Of a DNA stretch of 64,000 bases, positions 10,036 through 19,504 are shown piece after piece. The position numbers were made by a program, and so were the translations under genes. The stretch's first letter is position 1, and each line of letters begins with the position of its first letter. The notes beneath the pieces are model-generated. The model had not been told where the DNA came from, ran no database searches, and worked only from the letters and a program-made list of their open reading frames with translations. The stretch lies in assembly GCA_039105265.1 (NCBI GenBank), contig JAPFFF010000013.1:310001-374000 (forward strand). The letters are read 5' to 3'. The DNA comes from Tritrichomonas musculus (lineage: Eukaryota; Parabasalia; Tritrichomonadida; Tritrichomonadidae).

Positions 10036-10351
10036 AGTAGATAGTATAAGAGGGGGGCGATGGCTATTAAAATGATCTCTCTATTATTTTTAGTATATGA
10101 TTATCGTCTGTGATGGACTTTCCAGACGTTGTTAACGATTTTATCGAACTATCGGACTTATATGGGTATCTCTAACGTTTCCAATTATTTTCGTAATGGT
10201 TTTCAGTTAGTGGGTATCAATATACCGGCGATGTGTTTCGAATTGGTTCTGAACTGTTGAGTGTTGTTCGGACCTAGTAAAACCGTATAAAGTTAACGTA
10301 ATTGTTTTAGCGAATTTTAATAGCCATCGCCCCCCTCTTATACTATCTACT
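10036..10351. repeat. 37-bp perfect inverted repeat at the P1 terminus
   Basis: Bases 10036-10072 (starting AGTAGATAGTATAAGAGG) and 10315-10351 are exact reverse complements of each other. The right copy is taken as the outer end of P1. The left copy faces it, so the end of the element can form a long hairpin with a 242-base loop, or the unit is a 316-base mini-element with 37-bp ends. No matching 6-base target duplication is seen around the 316-base unit (aatcaa on the left, gaagga on the right). Confidence 0.8.
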
Positions 10352-10974
10352 GAAGGAATTGCAATTTGAGTTAATGATTAGAATTCATTAAATGAATTAT
10401 ATCAAATCGAAGTTACAGGAGAAATTATAATTTTTTAGGCTTGATTGATTCTGAAATTTCTATTACAATAAAAATGGCATAAACGATCAACACCTTTTTG
10501 GAAATTATCATCTTCTCAATTTTTGAATATTCTCTTATTAATTTCAGAACTTTTATATTTTCAATCACATCAAGTTTTATTTGATGAATCACAACATTAA
10601 TTGTATTACTTTTAAAAAGTAATCGTTTTATAACGAAGTATTAAATTCATTATTTACTTTTTTCATGATAAAATATTTCACAAAAATATATAATCCTATA
10701 ATGAAATCATCTATAAAGATCAAGTGATTAATTTAAATTTAACAATTATATTGTTATATATTATTTAATATGAAAAATTTTCACTTTATTTTTTATTTTT
10801 CAAGATATTTTATATTCAATATCTTTCTAGATTTGTAAAAATTTTCACTCAAAAGGATTTTAAATTTCACCTAATTTCACCTTCTAAAATTTTTTATCTC
10901 AAATATTGTGATAAAAAAAAAAAGAAATTGAAATAGATTCGTTTAAAAAGACCCATAAAATTTTCGTTCCTTAA
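10352..10974. other. AT-rich host intergenic DNA
   Basis: About 620 bases of very AT-rich sequence with homopolymer A and T runs between the end of P1 and the next gene. I see no ORF or RNA gene. The last 50 bases before the ATG at 10975 presumably hold the promoter and the very short leader typical of trichomonad genes, but no initiator match is clear enough to call. Confidence 0.5.
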
Positions 10975-12783
10975 ATGAGTAAAATTACGTACTCCGTCGC
11001 CCAATTGAGGGCATTCTACCATCCATCTCCACCTCCTAGTAATTTTAATGAATATGAGAGAGTTGTTGGCTCTTCAAAACCTTTTAGCCCTTTAACTTTT
11101 ACCAAAACAACCAATATTACAAACGTTAAAGCAAGCAATTATTCATCACAGCAGCTACTTAAAAGCAGTAATAGTCATGCTTACAACCAAAACAATTCAA
11201 CAAAAAGCCAAAATAATTTTAATTCTAATAAATCTACACAGAATTGGGAACCAACCAATTATAAACTTCATCAAAACCCAAAAAGCAACAAAATAGAGAG
11301 GGAAAATCATCTTCAACCCGAAGAATTTGGATTAAATGCGACTAGCAAAGATGAAAATTACCAAAATGAAGCTGTATTTAATCAAGGAAACAACTATCAA
11401 TCCCAATACAATTATAACTCGAATTTAACATCCAATAACAATATTCCATATCCTTATCAAAACCCAATTCCACAGCAACAACAATTAAATTTAAATCAAA
11501 ACAATTTAAGTCAAGGATTGCAATCGAATCAACCTATCCAGCCAATTCAACAAGTACAACCTCCATATCTCATGCCATCTCAATATGTCAACCCACTGTT
11601 ACCACCATTTAATCCATTACAAATGCAACAAATTAACCTTGTACAGCCAATGCAATTCATTACGCCTCTTCTGCAGATGGTTGGTGGAGTTCCCTTTCAA
11701 ATTCCCCAAATTTCACCTTACATGAATAGCTTTCAGTCAAATTATAATTTTGTTCCTTATGATGGACAACCATTCGCTATGCAAAATAACTTTTCTCCTT
11801 TACAACAATCAGTTCCACAACAATTTTACCCAGAACAGCCAACTAATTCTTTTTATTACCAATCAATTGATAATCGAAGTTTGAATATACCTGAAAAAGC
11901 CAATCAAAGCGACGGAGGAACTAATTTTCCTCATTTAATTGAACAACAATCACAAATACCAAGTAATACTTACCAGCAGCAAATGGTAAATAATTCTGAT
12001 GGATCAGATTATTATTATCAACCTCAACCTTTCTCTAACCAAAGTAATGAACAGTATCAACAAGATTATTATGAACAACCACAAACTGATAACCAATTCT
12101 TTTCATCATCTTTTTCTCAAAAAGATGATAATTATCAAAATGACAATTTTGGCTCTGTTTTAACCAATAGTACATATGAAGACAGCGGACAAATATCAGA
12201 CACCGATTTCAGCTACTGTTATGATTCTCAAAACGCCGAAAATAATTATCAAGATAATCCAAATAATTTCTATCTCAGTTCAAAAAGTGAAACTCCAATT
12301 ATTGAAAATTTTGAGAGTGTTTTAAACATTTCCTCACCGAATCCGACCCCAACATGCAGCGATTCTGGCTCTGCCAATGATTCTTTTGAGTTCATAAATT
12401 TCAATAGAAACGGTTACACAGAAAATTCTTTCACTGACGATTCAAATTCCATCATTCAAGTCCAGCCCCCAAAAAGTGCTAAAAATCCATCGCCACCAGC
12501 CACACCTCTTGAATTTGTTCCTGTCCATTCAAAAAGTCAATTTTCATCGTCAATTGCGAAGGAAAGCTTGCCTCTTGCAAACCAAGCAAACAACGAGAAC
12601 AACAACATCAATAGTGTTGACGATTACGAGCTGGTCAGTAAGAACTTGCTTGATGAAAAAATTCCATCAAGACCAACTTTCAACCCAGAAAAATTGGCAT
12701 CCACGTCCTTCTACGTCTCTGCAACATCACTGCCAAAAATTAGCCAAGCTGTCAAACCAGTAAAAAGAAACAAATACTTATAA
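10975..12783 (+). CDS. Gln/Asn-rich low-complexity host protein
   Basis: 602 residues without any domain I can name. It is rich in Asn, Gln, Ser, Tyr and Pro throughout, with prion-like stretches (for example IPQQQQLNLNQNNLSQG near residue 165 and many NYQ/YYQ repeats from 330 to 440). The N-terminus (MSKITYSVAQLRAFYHPSPPPSNF) and the C-terminus (VKPVKRNKYL) are more conventional; the N-terminal motif YSVAQLRAF(Y)..P resembles the eIF4E- or RNA-binding short linear motifs found in disordered proteins, a weak analogy. It may be a disordered RNA-granule or scaffold protein. Normal host codon use, open throughout, host gene rather than element gene. Confidence 0.7.
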   Translation: MSKITYSVAQLRAFYHPSPPPSNFNEYERVVGSSKPFSPLTFTKTTNITNVKASNYSSQQLLKSSNSHAYNQNNSTKSQNNFNSNKSTQNWEPTNYKLHQNPKSNKIERENHLQPEEFGLNATSKDENYQNEAVFNQGNNYQSQYNYNSNLTSNNNIPYPYQNPIPQQQQLNLNQNNLSQGLQSNQPIQPIQQVQPPYLMPSQYVNPLLPPFNPLQMQQINLVQPMQFITPLLQMVGGVPFQIPQISPYMNSFQSNYNFVPYDGQPFAMQNNFSPLQQSVPQQFYPEQPTNSFYYQSIDNRSLNIPEKANQSDGGTNFPHLIEQQSQIPSNTYQQQMVNNSDGSDYYYQPQPFSNQSNEQYQQDYYEQPQTDNQFFSSSFSQKDDNYQNDNFGSVLTNSTYEDSGQISDTDFSYCYDSQNAENNYQDNPNNFYLSSKSETPIIENFESVLNISSPNPTPTCSDSGSANDSFEFINFNRNGYTENSFTDDSNSIIQVQPPKSAKNPSPPATPLEFVPVHSKSQFSSSIAKESLPLANQANNENNNINSVDDYELVSKNLLDEKIPSRPTFNPEKLASTSFYVSATSLPKISQAVKPVKRNKYL

Positions 12784-13887
12784 AGATGAAAAGCAAATTT
12801 TTTTTTGCTTTTTCTTTTTAAGAATAAAAGTTCAAAAGTTTCTTTTCATTCAATTAGTTTCTGATTATTTTATTATTATTTCAACTTAAATTATAAGATA
12901 CTGACTTTTCAAGCTAATTCTTAGATTTATTGATTTGAAATGCTTGAGATTTTTTTTTTTTTTTTGATAGATTGAAATGTATTATATTGTATTTAAAGTT
13001 GCTATAATTTGAAGATCGAGTAGATCATTTATTACAATAGAAACTATAACTCGAAATTTCTTGGAAAACTGAGATTGTATATAACATATCAAATTTGGTT
13101 TTATAGCAGAAAATCAGATTTGAAAACTTGTTCTATAAGAAAATCGTATTTAGATAATTTGAAAATCTGATTTTCTGCTATAATATATATGAGAATATAA
13201 AACTCTTTTTTACATATCATACGCACTTAGTTACCTTTCACTTTTTTTTCTAATATACTAAAGTGCAAATTAACATGCACCATGCATAACTTTGTTTCAT
13301 ACATATCTCTACACAAGCCATGGCTAAGTAAACATTTAATAGATAATATATGATTAACTATACATCCTATATAATATATTTTCACGATATCTTTGAACTC
13401 TTGCTATACTATCTTTTTCGCGTCATTTTTGAAAAAACGTATTTTCCGAAAAACCCAACGCCACGATTTTGCTCAAAATTTATATTTGATAATATTTACT
13501 CCCAATAATTATAATATATCAATTTCGAATCATATCTCCAAAATTCGAAAGTTTCCTACGTTCTAGAAAATATAATTATAATTACAAAATTTCGTCAATT
13601 TCACTAATTGGATTCTTAAATGGCTTGTTCAAGATTAAAAAATATTCTTTCTATATAATTGTAAATATTATTTGAAAAAAAAATTTCAATATTTTCCATA
13701 TCAGTACGTTTAGAAATCGCAATTTTTTTTTGACACTTTATTAAAACTAAAGGACATGTTATATAAAACAAAAAATGTTTTTCAGTATTTTTCAAATTTT
13801 AATTGAATATATTAAAATTTTTAACTTTTTGTTCTCTTTTGACTACGAAAATTTTGGAAAAATCAAAATTAAAAAATCTTTTACTAA
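12784..13887. other. AT-rich host intergenic spacer
   Basis: About 1.1 kb with no convincing gene. It holds T runs (12951-12965), a strong 21-bp inverted repeat listed separately, and the AT-rich promoter region of the U-box gene. A short open frame at 13775-14056 overlaps the start of the U-box gene in another frame and is only a shadow. Confidence 0.5.
13101..13183. repeat. 21-bp perfect inverted repeat with 41-base loop
   Basis: Bases 13101-13121 (TTATAGCAGAAAATCAGATTT followed by G) pair exactly with 13163-13183. The stem is far longer than expected by chance even in AT-rich DNA. It could be a remnant of a small inverted-repeat transposon, a transcribed hairpin or a 3'-end signal of the upstream gene; it lies 320 bases past that gene's stop. 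Confidence 0.6.
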
Positions 13888-16152
13888 ATGCCTATTAAGA
13901 AAAACGCTAATATTAAAAGGCGAGAGAAAAAAGCTAAGAATAGATCATATACCCAAAACGAACCATCTGAAGAAAAAGAAGAAGAAGAAAAAGAAGAAAA
14001 GCCTGAATTACCAAAAGAAGATGACAAAGAAAAACCTGCAACAGATGATGCATTAGACACAGATTTAGATCCATTGGCAGATCTTGATAATGATGCCCCA
14101 CCCGAATTTATCTGTCCAATAACAATGTCTGTAATGAAAGATCCGGTAATTATGCCAGATGGCCAAACATATGAACGTGAAGCTATTCAAAGAGCCTTAT
14201 CCGTCAACCCTATTTCCCCAGTTACGCGAGAACCTATGGATATGAGCCAAGCTACAACGAACTATGCACTAAAAAATTTAATTGACAAATATATTCAAAG
14301 CCATATCCAAGAAATTGAAAAAGAGCCCACCATAATTGATCCAACTACCATGTTTCAACAAGATCAACAACCATCGCCAGAAATTCCCATCATTGAGCTT
14401 GACAAGATCCCCATTGAAACTTTTTCAGCCCAATACACCACAGATTCAATGCTCATAACAGTCAAACCCCAACAAATAAACGGTCGATTACCAGTATCAA
14501 TCATTGCCATCATCGACATCTCGTCCTCTATGATCATTGACGCAACCATTCATGACAACTCATCAGAAGACACAAGTATCTCCCGAATCCAGCTTGTTCA
14601 GTACAGTTTGAAAACGATCATTTCAACACTCGGAGAGTCCGACCAATTAACAATCATCACGTTCAACGGGAAGGCCCATGTCAAGGCTTCTGGTGTTCTT
14701 TTAACGCGTGAAGGCAAGGAACGAGTGAACAAAATAATTGACGATATCGATCCGGATGGAATGACGAATCTTTGGGACGGACTCGATAAAGGAATCAACG
14801 AAGCCATCAAACAGCAGAACAAACGGATGAACACTTCACTTCTTGTGTTCACAGATGGCCAGCCAAACGTGCATCCACCGATGGGTTTGATACCGACATT
14901 GAAAGAGAAATTGAGTGATTTTAACGTATATTTTTCAATCTCAACTTTCGGTTACGGTTACAATATTGATGCGGATTTGTTGGAGGAAATCGCAGAGATT
15001 GGCAGCGGTGTTTATGGCTACATTCCTGACGCATCAATGGTTGGAACAATCTTTATTAATTATCTTTCAAATTTGGTTTCAACGGTTTCTCCATTGGCCA
15101 CTTTAACCGTCAATTTTGATAACAAAAAGCCAAAGAAATTCAATGTTGTTCTTTATAACGGTTCCTCAACGAATGTCATGCTTTCATTGGGCAAGAATGA
15201 AGATCCAGAAAAAGCACAAATTAATTTGAATTTGATTCTCTCTAACGAGTCTTTGTTAGTTAGCGAAATCAAGAAACTTGACGAGAATGATGAAGAATCA
15301 TGCATGACTTACAACGACCAAAAATATAGAAAATTGTTGATCGATTTGATTCTGAATACAAAAGAAAAAATGCCAATTTCTGGCCTCAGAGACGACGTCA
15401 TCCAACTATTTGAGAAATTGAAGAATGAGAAAAATCGTTCCCAATTCATGAAGTACTTGATGATTGACCTCTACAACGATGATGAACAACACGGCGATAT
15501 TGAGCGTGCTTATCATAAGGACAATTTTAATAAATGGGGAAAGAATTACCTCTTCTCTCTTCTCCGCTTTCACATGCTTGAACAATGTGGAAACTTTAGG
15601 GACATGTCACTTCAACTGTACGGAAATGAAAGCTTCTTGAAGTTCAGAAAATTCGGAAATAAAATTTTCATGAATTTGCCAATCCCAGAGAAAAAGGATC
15701 CTTACGAAAGGAGCAGGAAAAAGAGGGTAAGAGCTCATTTTTCAGACTCTGATGATTCAGATGACTCATCAGACCAAAAGCCACAGAGATCAAGAGGATT
15801 CCAAATGGCTTTCAGAGGAAGACCAAGACCAAGGCCGAAGTGTAAAAATAGAATAAAGAGAAGAAGAATTTCTTCTGATGATGATGATGATTCAGAAAGC
15901 TCATCAGGCAAAGTGTCATTTGACAAGTCATGTGAAATTCCAGAAAGAAGAAAAATGATTTCGGAAGACTCATCTGAAAACGACTCTGACGATAATGATG
16001 ATGTAAAAATGGGAAATTCTGACTCTTCTGATGAAAAGCAGGATATGGATGACAGACCAAGGAAACCACAGATAAAAGCTAAAACACAGAAATCCAGGTC
16101 TACCACAATGAGAATGTATAACCAGAGAAGAAAACAAAGGTCAAAAGAATGA
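13888..16152 (+). CDS. U-box and VWA domain protein, likely E3 ubiquitin ligase
   Basis: 754 residues. A Lys/Glu-rich N-terminus (1-70) is followed by a U-box at about 71-140 (PPEFICPITMSVMKDPVIMPDGQTYERE is the classic start, positions 71-98), which recruits E2 enzymes. A von Willebrand A domain covers about 200-400, with a metal-binding DISSS at 210-214, a TNLWDG block and FTDGQPN, so the MIDAS site looks intact. A helical region follows, then from about 610 a Ser/Asp/Arg-rich tail with many SDSDDSDDSS-type casein-kinase-like tracts. U-box plus VWA proteins are a known expanded type in trichomonads and some other protists. Predicted role: ubiquitylation of targets bound by the VWA domain. 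Start chosen because it is the first ATG, 10 or so bases into the A-rich leader. Confidence 0.9.
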   Translation: MPIKKNANIKRREKKAKNRSYTQNEPSEEKEEEEKEEKPELPKEDDKEKPATDDALDTDLDPLADLDNDAPPEFICPITMSVMKDPVIMPDGQTYEREAIQRALSVNPISPVTREPMDMSQATTNYALKNLIDKYIQSHIQEIEKEPTIIDPTTMFQQDQQPSPEIPIIELDKIPIETFSAQYTTDSMLITVKPQQINGRLPVSIIAIIDISSSMIIDATIHDNSSEDTSISRIQLVQYSLKTIISTLGESDQLTIITFNGKAHVKASGVLLTREGKERVNKIIDDIDPDGMTNLWDGLDKGINEAIKQQNKRMNTSLLVFTDGQPNVHPPMGLIPTLKEKLSDFNVYFSISTFGYGYNIDADLLEEIAEIGSGVYGYIPDASMVGTIFINYLSNLVSTVSPLATLTVNFDNKKPKKFNVVLYNGSSTNVMLSLGKNEDPEKAQINLNLILSNESLLVSEIKKLDENDEESCMTYNDQKYRKLLIDLILNTKEKMPISGLRDDVIQLFEKLKNEKNRSQFMKYLMIDLYNDDEQHGDIERAYHKDNFNKWGKNYLFSLLRFHMLEQCGNFRDMSLQLYGNESFLKFRKFGNKIFMNLPIPEKKDPYERSRKKRVRAHFSDSDDSDDSSDQKPQRSRGFQMAFRGRPRPRPKCKNRIKRRRISSDDDDDSESSSGKVSFDKSCEIPERRKMISEDSSENDSDDNDDVKMGNSDSSDEKQDMDDRPRKPQIKAKTQKSRSTTMRMYNQRRKQRSKE

Positions 16153-16982
16153 TTTTTATGCTTATTCTTTTTAAATTAAATAAAATCAATATAAAAATCT
16201 ATTTTTATTTATTTATTCTTTTTCAGTTATTCAACCAAAATTCAGCTTCGAGAGGCCAATGTTAGCTTTAGAAATGAAAAAAAAAAAACATCATCCAATT
16301 GAAAATGATACTTTGATGAAAAAGTTTGAGAACTAAAATTAAGCAAATGAGAACTTGATTTCTATTAATAAAAGAATGAATTTGTTATAACAGAAGAATA
16401 ATTTTAATACAGTGTATCAATATTTATAACTAAATTTCACACGAAAAATATTGAAATTCTTGGTGAAAAAATTCCAAGAATTCAAATCTGCAAGAGATAA
16501 TAAGATAAGCTTGTATGGATATATGTTTTTTTCAAATGATAAATAATATCCAATTATTATCACACTGAAAATAACGATTACAATGATATTGATAATAAGC
16601 ATTTCATTGAATATAACATTTTATTTAATGAATATATAAAAAAAACAATTGTCTATAGGTGGACTCGAACTTGATCTCCTAAAAAGTCGTAAATAGGACT
16701 TAAAGTCTAAAAAGTTTATCTCAAAAAATCATTAATTTAATTTTAAGTCCAAAAAGTTTATCTCAAAAAATCATTAAATTGAATTAAAGTCTAAAAAATT
16801 TCATCTAATTTGTCATTAAAATATTCTATTCCCTCAAAAGTTTATCTCAAAAAATCGCTCAATTTATAACTAACTAGAAAAATATTCTATTCCACTTTTT
16901 GAAAACTTTTAAACTTTTTGAATATTTTTTTATTCATTTTTTATTCAATTTTTGCTAAATAATACATAAATATATAGTTCAA
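16153..16982. other. AT-rich intergenic DNA
   Basis: Contains an A run near 16277 and the minisatellite listed next. A stretch near 16660-16690 (GGTGGACTCGAACTTGATC) looks superficially like a tRNA T-arm on the minus strand but does not pair correctly. No gene seen. Confidence 0.45.
16701..16870. repeat. Degenerate minisatellite, period about 42 bases
   Basis: Three to four imperfect copies of a unit containing AAAAAGTTTATCTCAAAAAA, at 16701, 16743, 16784 (more diverged) and about 16838. The best two copies differ at a few positions only. Nothing else is encoded here. Confidence 0.65.
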
Positions 16983-17060
16983 ATGGCTTCCCGATTCATC
17001 CAACAATTCAAGGAACCTGATTCGGCTTCGCGCAGCCCCGTGGTGATCACTGGTGCGTAT
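16983..17060 (+). pseudogene. Possible 5' scrap of a host gene
   Basis: An ATG in an A-rich context begins a short frame (MASRFIQQFKEPDSASRSPV) whose first 75 bases are markedly richer in G and C than everything around, as coding DNA is here. After about base 17050 composition collapses into AT-rich sequence and the frame becomes Lys/Phe/Tyr junk until its stop at 17178-17180. It could be a true start cut off by deletion or insertion, or a first exon (GGTGCGTATATT follows, loosely like a 5' splice site), but no trichomonad-type 3' splice sequence was found downstream. Product not recognised. Confidence 0.3.
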
Positions 17061-17831
17061 ATTCCTGAAAAATTATGTAAAAATAAAAAAAAACTATATC
17101 AAAAAAAGCAAATAGAAAGGTATGAAAACTTCTATCCACTCGACAGATCATTTTTCTTTCAATATATAATTTTTAAATGACAGTATTAATGATAAATATA
17201 ATATAAAAAAGACATATTTTTCGAGAGGAATTTAAGATAAAAATAAATTATTTTTTTTTTGAAAAAAATTGAATCCTAATCTGGTTATCTTAATTCAAAA
17301 AACAATTTTTTTTTATTTTTATAAATATATTATTTTTAAATATAATTATATAAGTAATTTATATTTCATGAGGAAGAACTCGAAATTTACCATTTTTTAT
17401 ATTCAGATCACAAGTGATATGAATTATTTTAACCTAAAAGGCGAATTTCAAAATCTTGAAAATTATGAGTTTATACAGGAAATAGTTTTCTAATTTTCTT
17501 CATATTGATATTAAAAATTCTATTCCCAATTCGTTCAAATCACTTTTTCCATTTTAATTGTTGATTATACATCATGGATAAAGTAATATACGTTTGCCAT
17601 GATTTTAGGAACTTCGTCCCAAAATCCTGTCAAACACCCGAAGTTCGTATATCGATTCTGGACTCAAAAGTGATTTTTCAAGTGCTCGTGTATCCCCATA
17701 CTTGAGACCTTTTTTTATCCCACTCAACAATTTGGGCTCAAAAAGATGTTTGTCATACTCACTAATAAATGTGTGATTTTGGACCTATCAATATATTTCA
17801 ACTTTTTTGAAAAAAATATTTTTTATCCCCA
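17061..17831. other. Non-coding DNA left of P2
   Basis: AT-rich up to about 17560, then less so. From 17609 to 17646 there is a hairpin with 8-bp arms (GAACTTCG and CGAAGTTC). The left end of P2 may lie within 17560-17831 because composition changes there, but no AGTAG terminus was found, so the border is not fixed. A small open frame at 17269-17493 is Phe/Tyr/Ile/Asn-rich and not supported. Confidence 0.4.
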
Positions 17832-18389
17832 ATGCAAATGACAAACACGACATCTCTGATGACTCCTGCAAAACAGGCAAAGCCACTTTACTTGTCTGTC
17901 AATAAATTGGGTGATAAATTGGAAGAATATATTGAGGCCAACAAAGAGAAGGACCCCGCCATCGATTCGGCTCATGAATTCTACATCATCATCGACAAAG
18001 AGTATCTCTTTCCTGACAAATTTAACGCCAATAGAATAGTTTGCAGGCCCTTAGTCGTCTCAATTTATAAGAATCAACAGTTTCTATACAAAGAATTGTG
18101 TGAATTATTTGACTGCGAGAAGGTATATCTATGCTTTAACAAGAAGGGAAGTCACTACTCAATCGACACAGCAAAGAACGGAAAAAACAAGATACAGGAT
18201 GTAGTTATTGTAAGGGAACCAAAGAAATTTACAACAAAGGAGGGCAAAGAGATTGAATATCATCAGATGTTTCAATATGATGCAAGCTTTTTGATCGACG
18301 AAATAGATACTAGAATTAAGTCAAATCGTCCTAATTGTGCCGGTCTGAGCAAGGATTATGGTAGATTTATCAAGGAATGTGGCATATAA
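17832..18389 (+). CDS. Unknown protein near the left end of P2
   Basis: 185 residues, composition balanced and coding-like. Notable stretches are HEFYIIIDKEYLFPDKF and a Lys-rich middle (KKGSHYSIDTAKNGKNK), with a GLSKDYGRFIKE motif at the end. It lies 27 bases before the next gene in the same direction. No family recognised. Being upstream of the polymerase gene, it could be a replication accessory gene of the element, but it could also be a host gene beside it. Confidence 0.5.
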   Translation: MQMTNTTSLMTPAKQAKPLYLSVNKLGDKLEEYIEANKEKDPAIDSAHEFYIIIDKEYLFPDKFNANRIVCRPLVVSIYKNQQFLYKELCELFDCEKVYLCFNKKGSHYSIDTAKNGKNKIQDVVIVREPKKFTTKEGKEIEYHQMFQYDASFLIDEIDTRIKSNRPNCAGLSKDYGRFIKECGI

Positions 18390-18416
18390 ACAGCCCCTTA
18401 TTTTTTTGGAAATCAA

Positions 18417-19190
18417 ATGAGTAAATCGTCAATAAAACTTAATACAGGACAAGTAATGCAAGGCAATAACACGCAAAAATTATTAGGATATTGTAATAGA
18501 CTCAACAATGAATTGGGATTCAATATCATTACTACGAATGCTCAGGGAGGATTACTGAGGGATAGTGTATATGCCGAGTATTTGTCGAAAGTTCTAAATG
18601 AATTCAATTTTGGTCTTTATGCAAATGTCATCAATAGTAATACAATAGAGAGATTCATTCAAAGGTTTCAAGAAGAACATCCTATAGATAGACCCTTGAC
18701 TTATAGTGAAGATTTAGTGGATATGAGTGATTATAGATTCACTTCTTGGATTCTAAAAACTGCCAAATTTTACAAAGAATTATCCGAAAGAGTCGACAAA
18801 CAAATCCTAGAACAATATAAGAAAAAATCTTTTCCAAGACATATTATTCGTACTGCAATATCTATACTCAATTCTCATAACTTTGCCGCAAATGACAACT
18901 TCGATCATAGATATATTCGGCGTATTAATTTAGAAAGTCTTCAACATTTCGTAAATAGAGTATATTCACATAGGGAGCCTCAAGAGCATTCAGGACCTTT
19001 CTTTAGATTTGGAGCAGGAGAGACTTTTCCGGAATTAAATCCCTTAAACGAATTGAGAAGACCTTCTTCAACACCTCAAACGCCTCCAACTACTCAAAAT
19101 AAACTACATATAAAAGGCGTGATTTCCGACCTTCGGTCGTCAATCCCTCCTTCCATGGTCATTTTGAAGGAATCAGATTGGAAACCTTGA
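18417..19190 (+). CDS. Unknown protein, P2 region
   Basis: 257 residues, helical and charged (TARFIQRFQEEHPI-like segments, KILEQYKKKSFPRHIIRTAI-like basic helix around residue 130-150), then a Pro/Thr-rich linker (RRPSSTPQTPPTTQNK). The last 25 residues fall in DNA whose composition differs from the rest and which is also open on the minus strand, so the C-terminus may not be original. No family recognised. Confidence 0.45.
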   Translation: MSKSSIKLNTGQVMQGNNTQKLLGYCNRLNNELGFNIITTNAQGGLLRDSVYAEYLSKVLNEFNFGLYANVINSNTIERFIQRFQEEHPIDRPLTYSEDLVDMSDYRFTSWILKTAKFYKELSERVDKQILEQYKKKSFPRHIIRTAISILNSHNFAANDNFDHRYIRRINLESLQHFVNRVYSHREPQEHSGPFFRFGAGETFPELNPLNELRRPSSTPQTPPTTQNKLHIKGVISDLRSSIPPSMVILKESDWKP

Positions 19191-19450
19191 GATTTAGTTA
19201 ACGATTCCCGTTGCTGAGTCGATTTAAGAATTGGGTGTTTATGGAGTTCGGATTGGATTAGGGAATGAAGGGTTGGTGATGAATTTAGGTGATCCTTGAG
19301 AAATGATTCGAAAGTGAAGGTCTGGGAGTTTCGGTCAGGAATCACGACAGGCTTGGAGGTGGAGATGTGAGGGTTGATTTGAAGGGTTGGGTGGGGCAGA
19401 TAGGGATCATAAGTTTTACGATAAAGTGGTCTGATGTGATGAGAAAATTT
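19110..19450 (-). other. G-rich, coding-like stretch with an open minus-strand frame
   Basis: The plus strand is strikingly G-rich and C-poor over about 330 bases, unlike all neighbours. On the minus strand it is open with a natural-looking composition (NSQTFTFESFLKDHLNSSP, then HSLIQSELHKHPILKSTQQR). It has no clear start and no homologue I recognise. It may be a remnant of another gene inserted between 18417-19190 and 19505-20194. Confidence 0.3.
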
Positions 19451-19504
19451 AAAACGACGGCCTTTGGATATCTTTTATAATATTTTTATTTGACATAAAA
19501 TAAG

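Larger units (their letters stand above)
1..10351 (-). mobile_element. Polinton/Maverick P1, right part (left end outside window)
   Basis: A virus-like Polinton identified by a set of neighbouring genes: double jelly-roll-type major capsid protein, packaging ATPase with a Walker A motif, retroviral-type integrase, a long fibre and several short conserved genes. All but the fibre read leftward from the right end. The right terminus is inferred at 10351, where a sequence reading AGTAGATAGTATAAGAGG on the minus strand begins; other Polinton ends in this window also begin AGTAG. Coding DNA here is visibly richer in TCG, ACG and CGT codons than the host genes or P4. It looks mostly whole with about one break in the part seen. 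Its left half, expected to hold the polymerase, lies outside the window. Confidence 0.85.

Noticed and set aside
15735-16106. Ser/Glu-rich minus-strand ORF under the U-box gene
   Set aside because: Mirror of the acidic Ser/Asp repeat tail of the plus-strand gene.
16417-16602. 61-residue minus-strand hydrophobic ORF
   Set aside because: AT-rich chance frame; no start context or homologue.
16655-16700. tRNA-like GGACTCGAAC on the plus strand (GTTCGAGTCC on minus)
   Set aside because: Flanking bases do not form a T-stem or acceptor stem, and no anticodon arm is found at the right distance.
17269-17493. 74-residue plus-strand ORF
   Set aside because: Phe/Tyr/Ile/Asn-dominated translation of AT-rich DNA.
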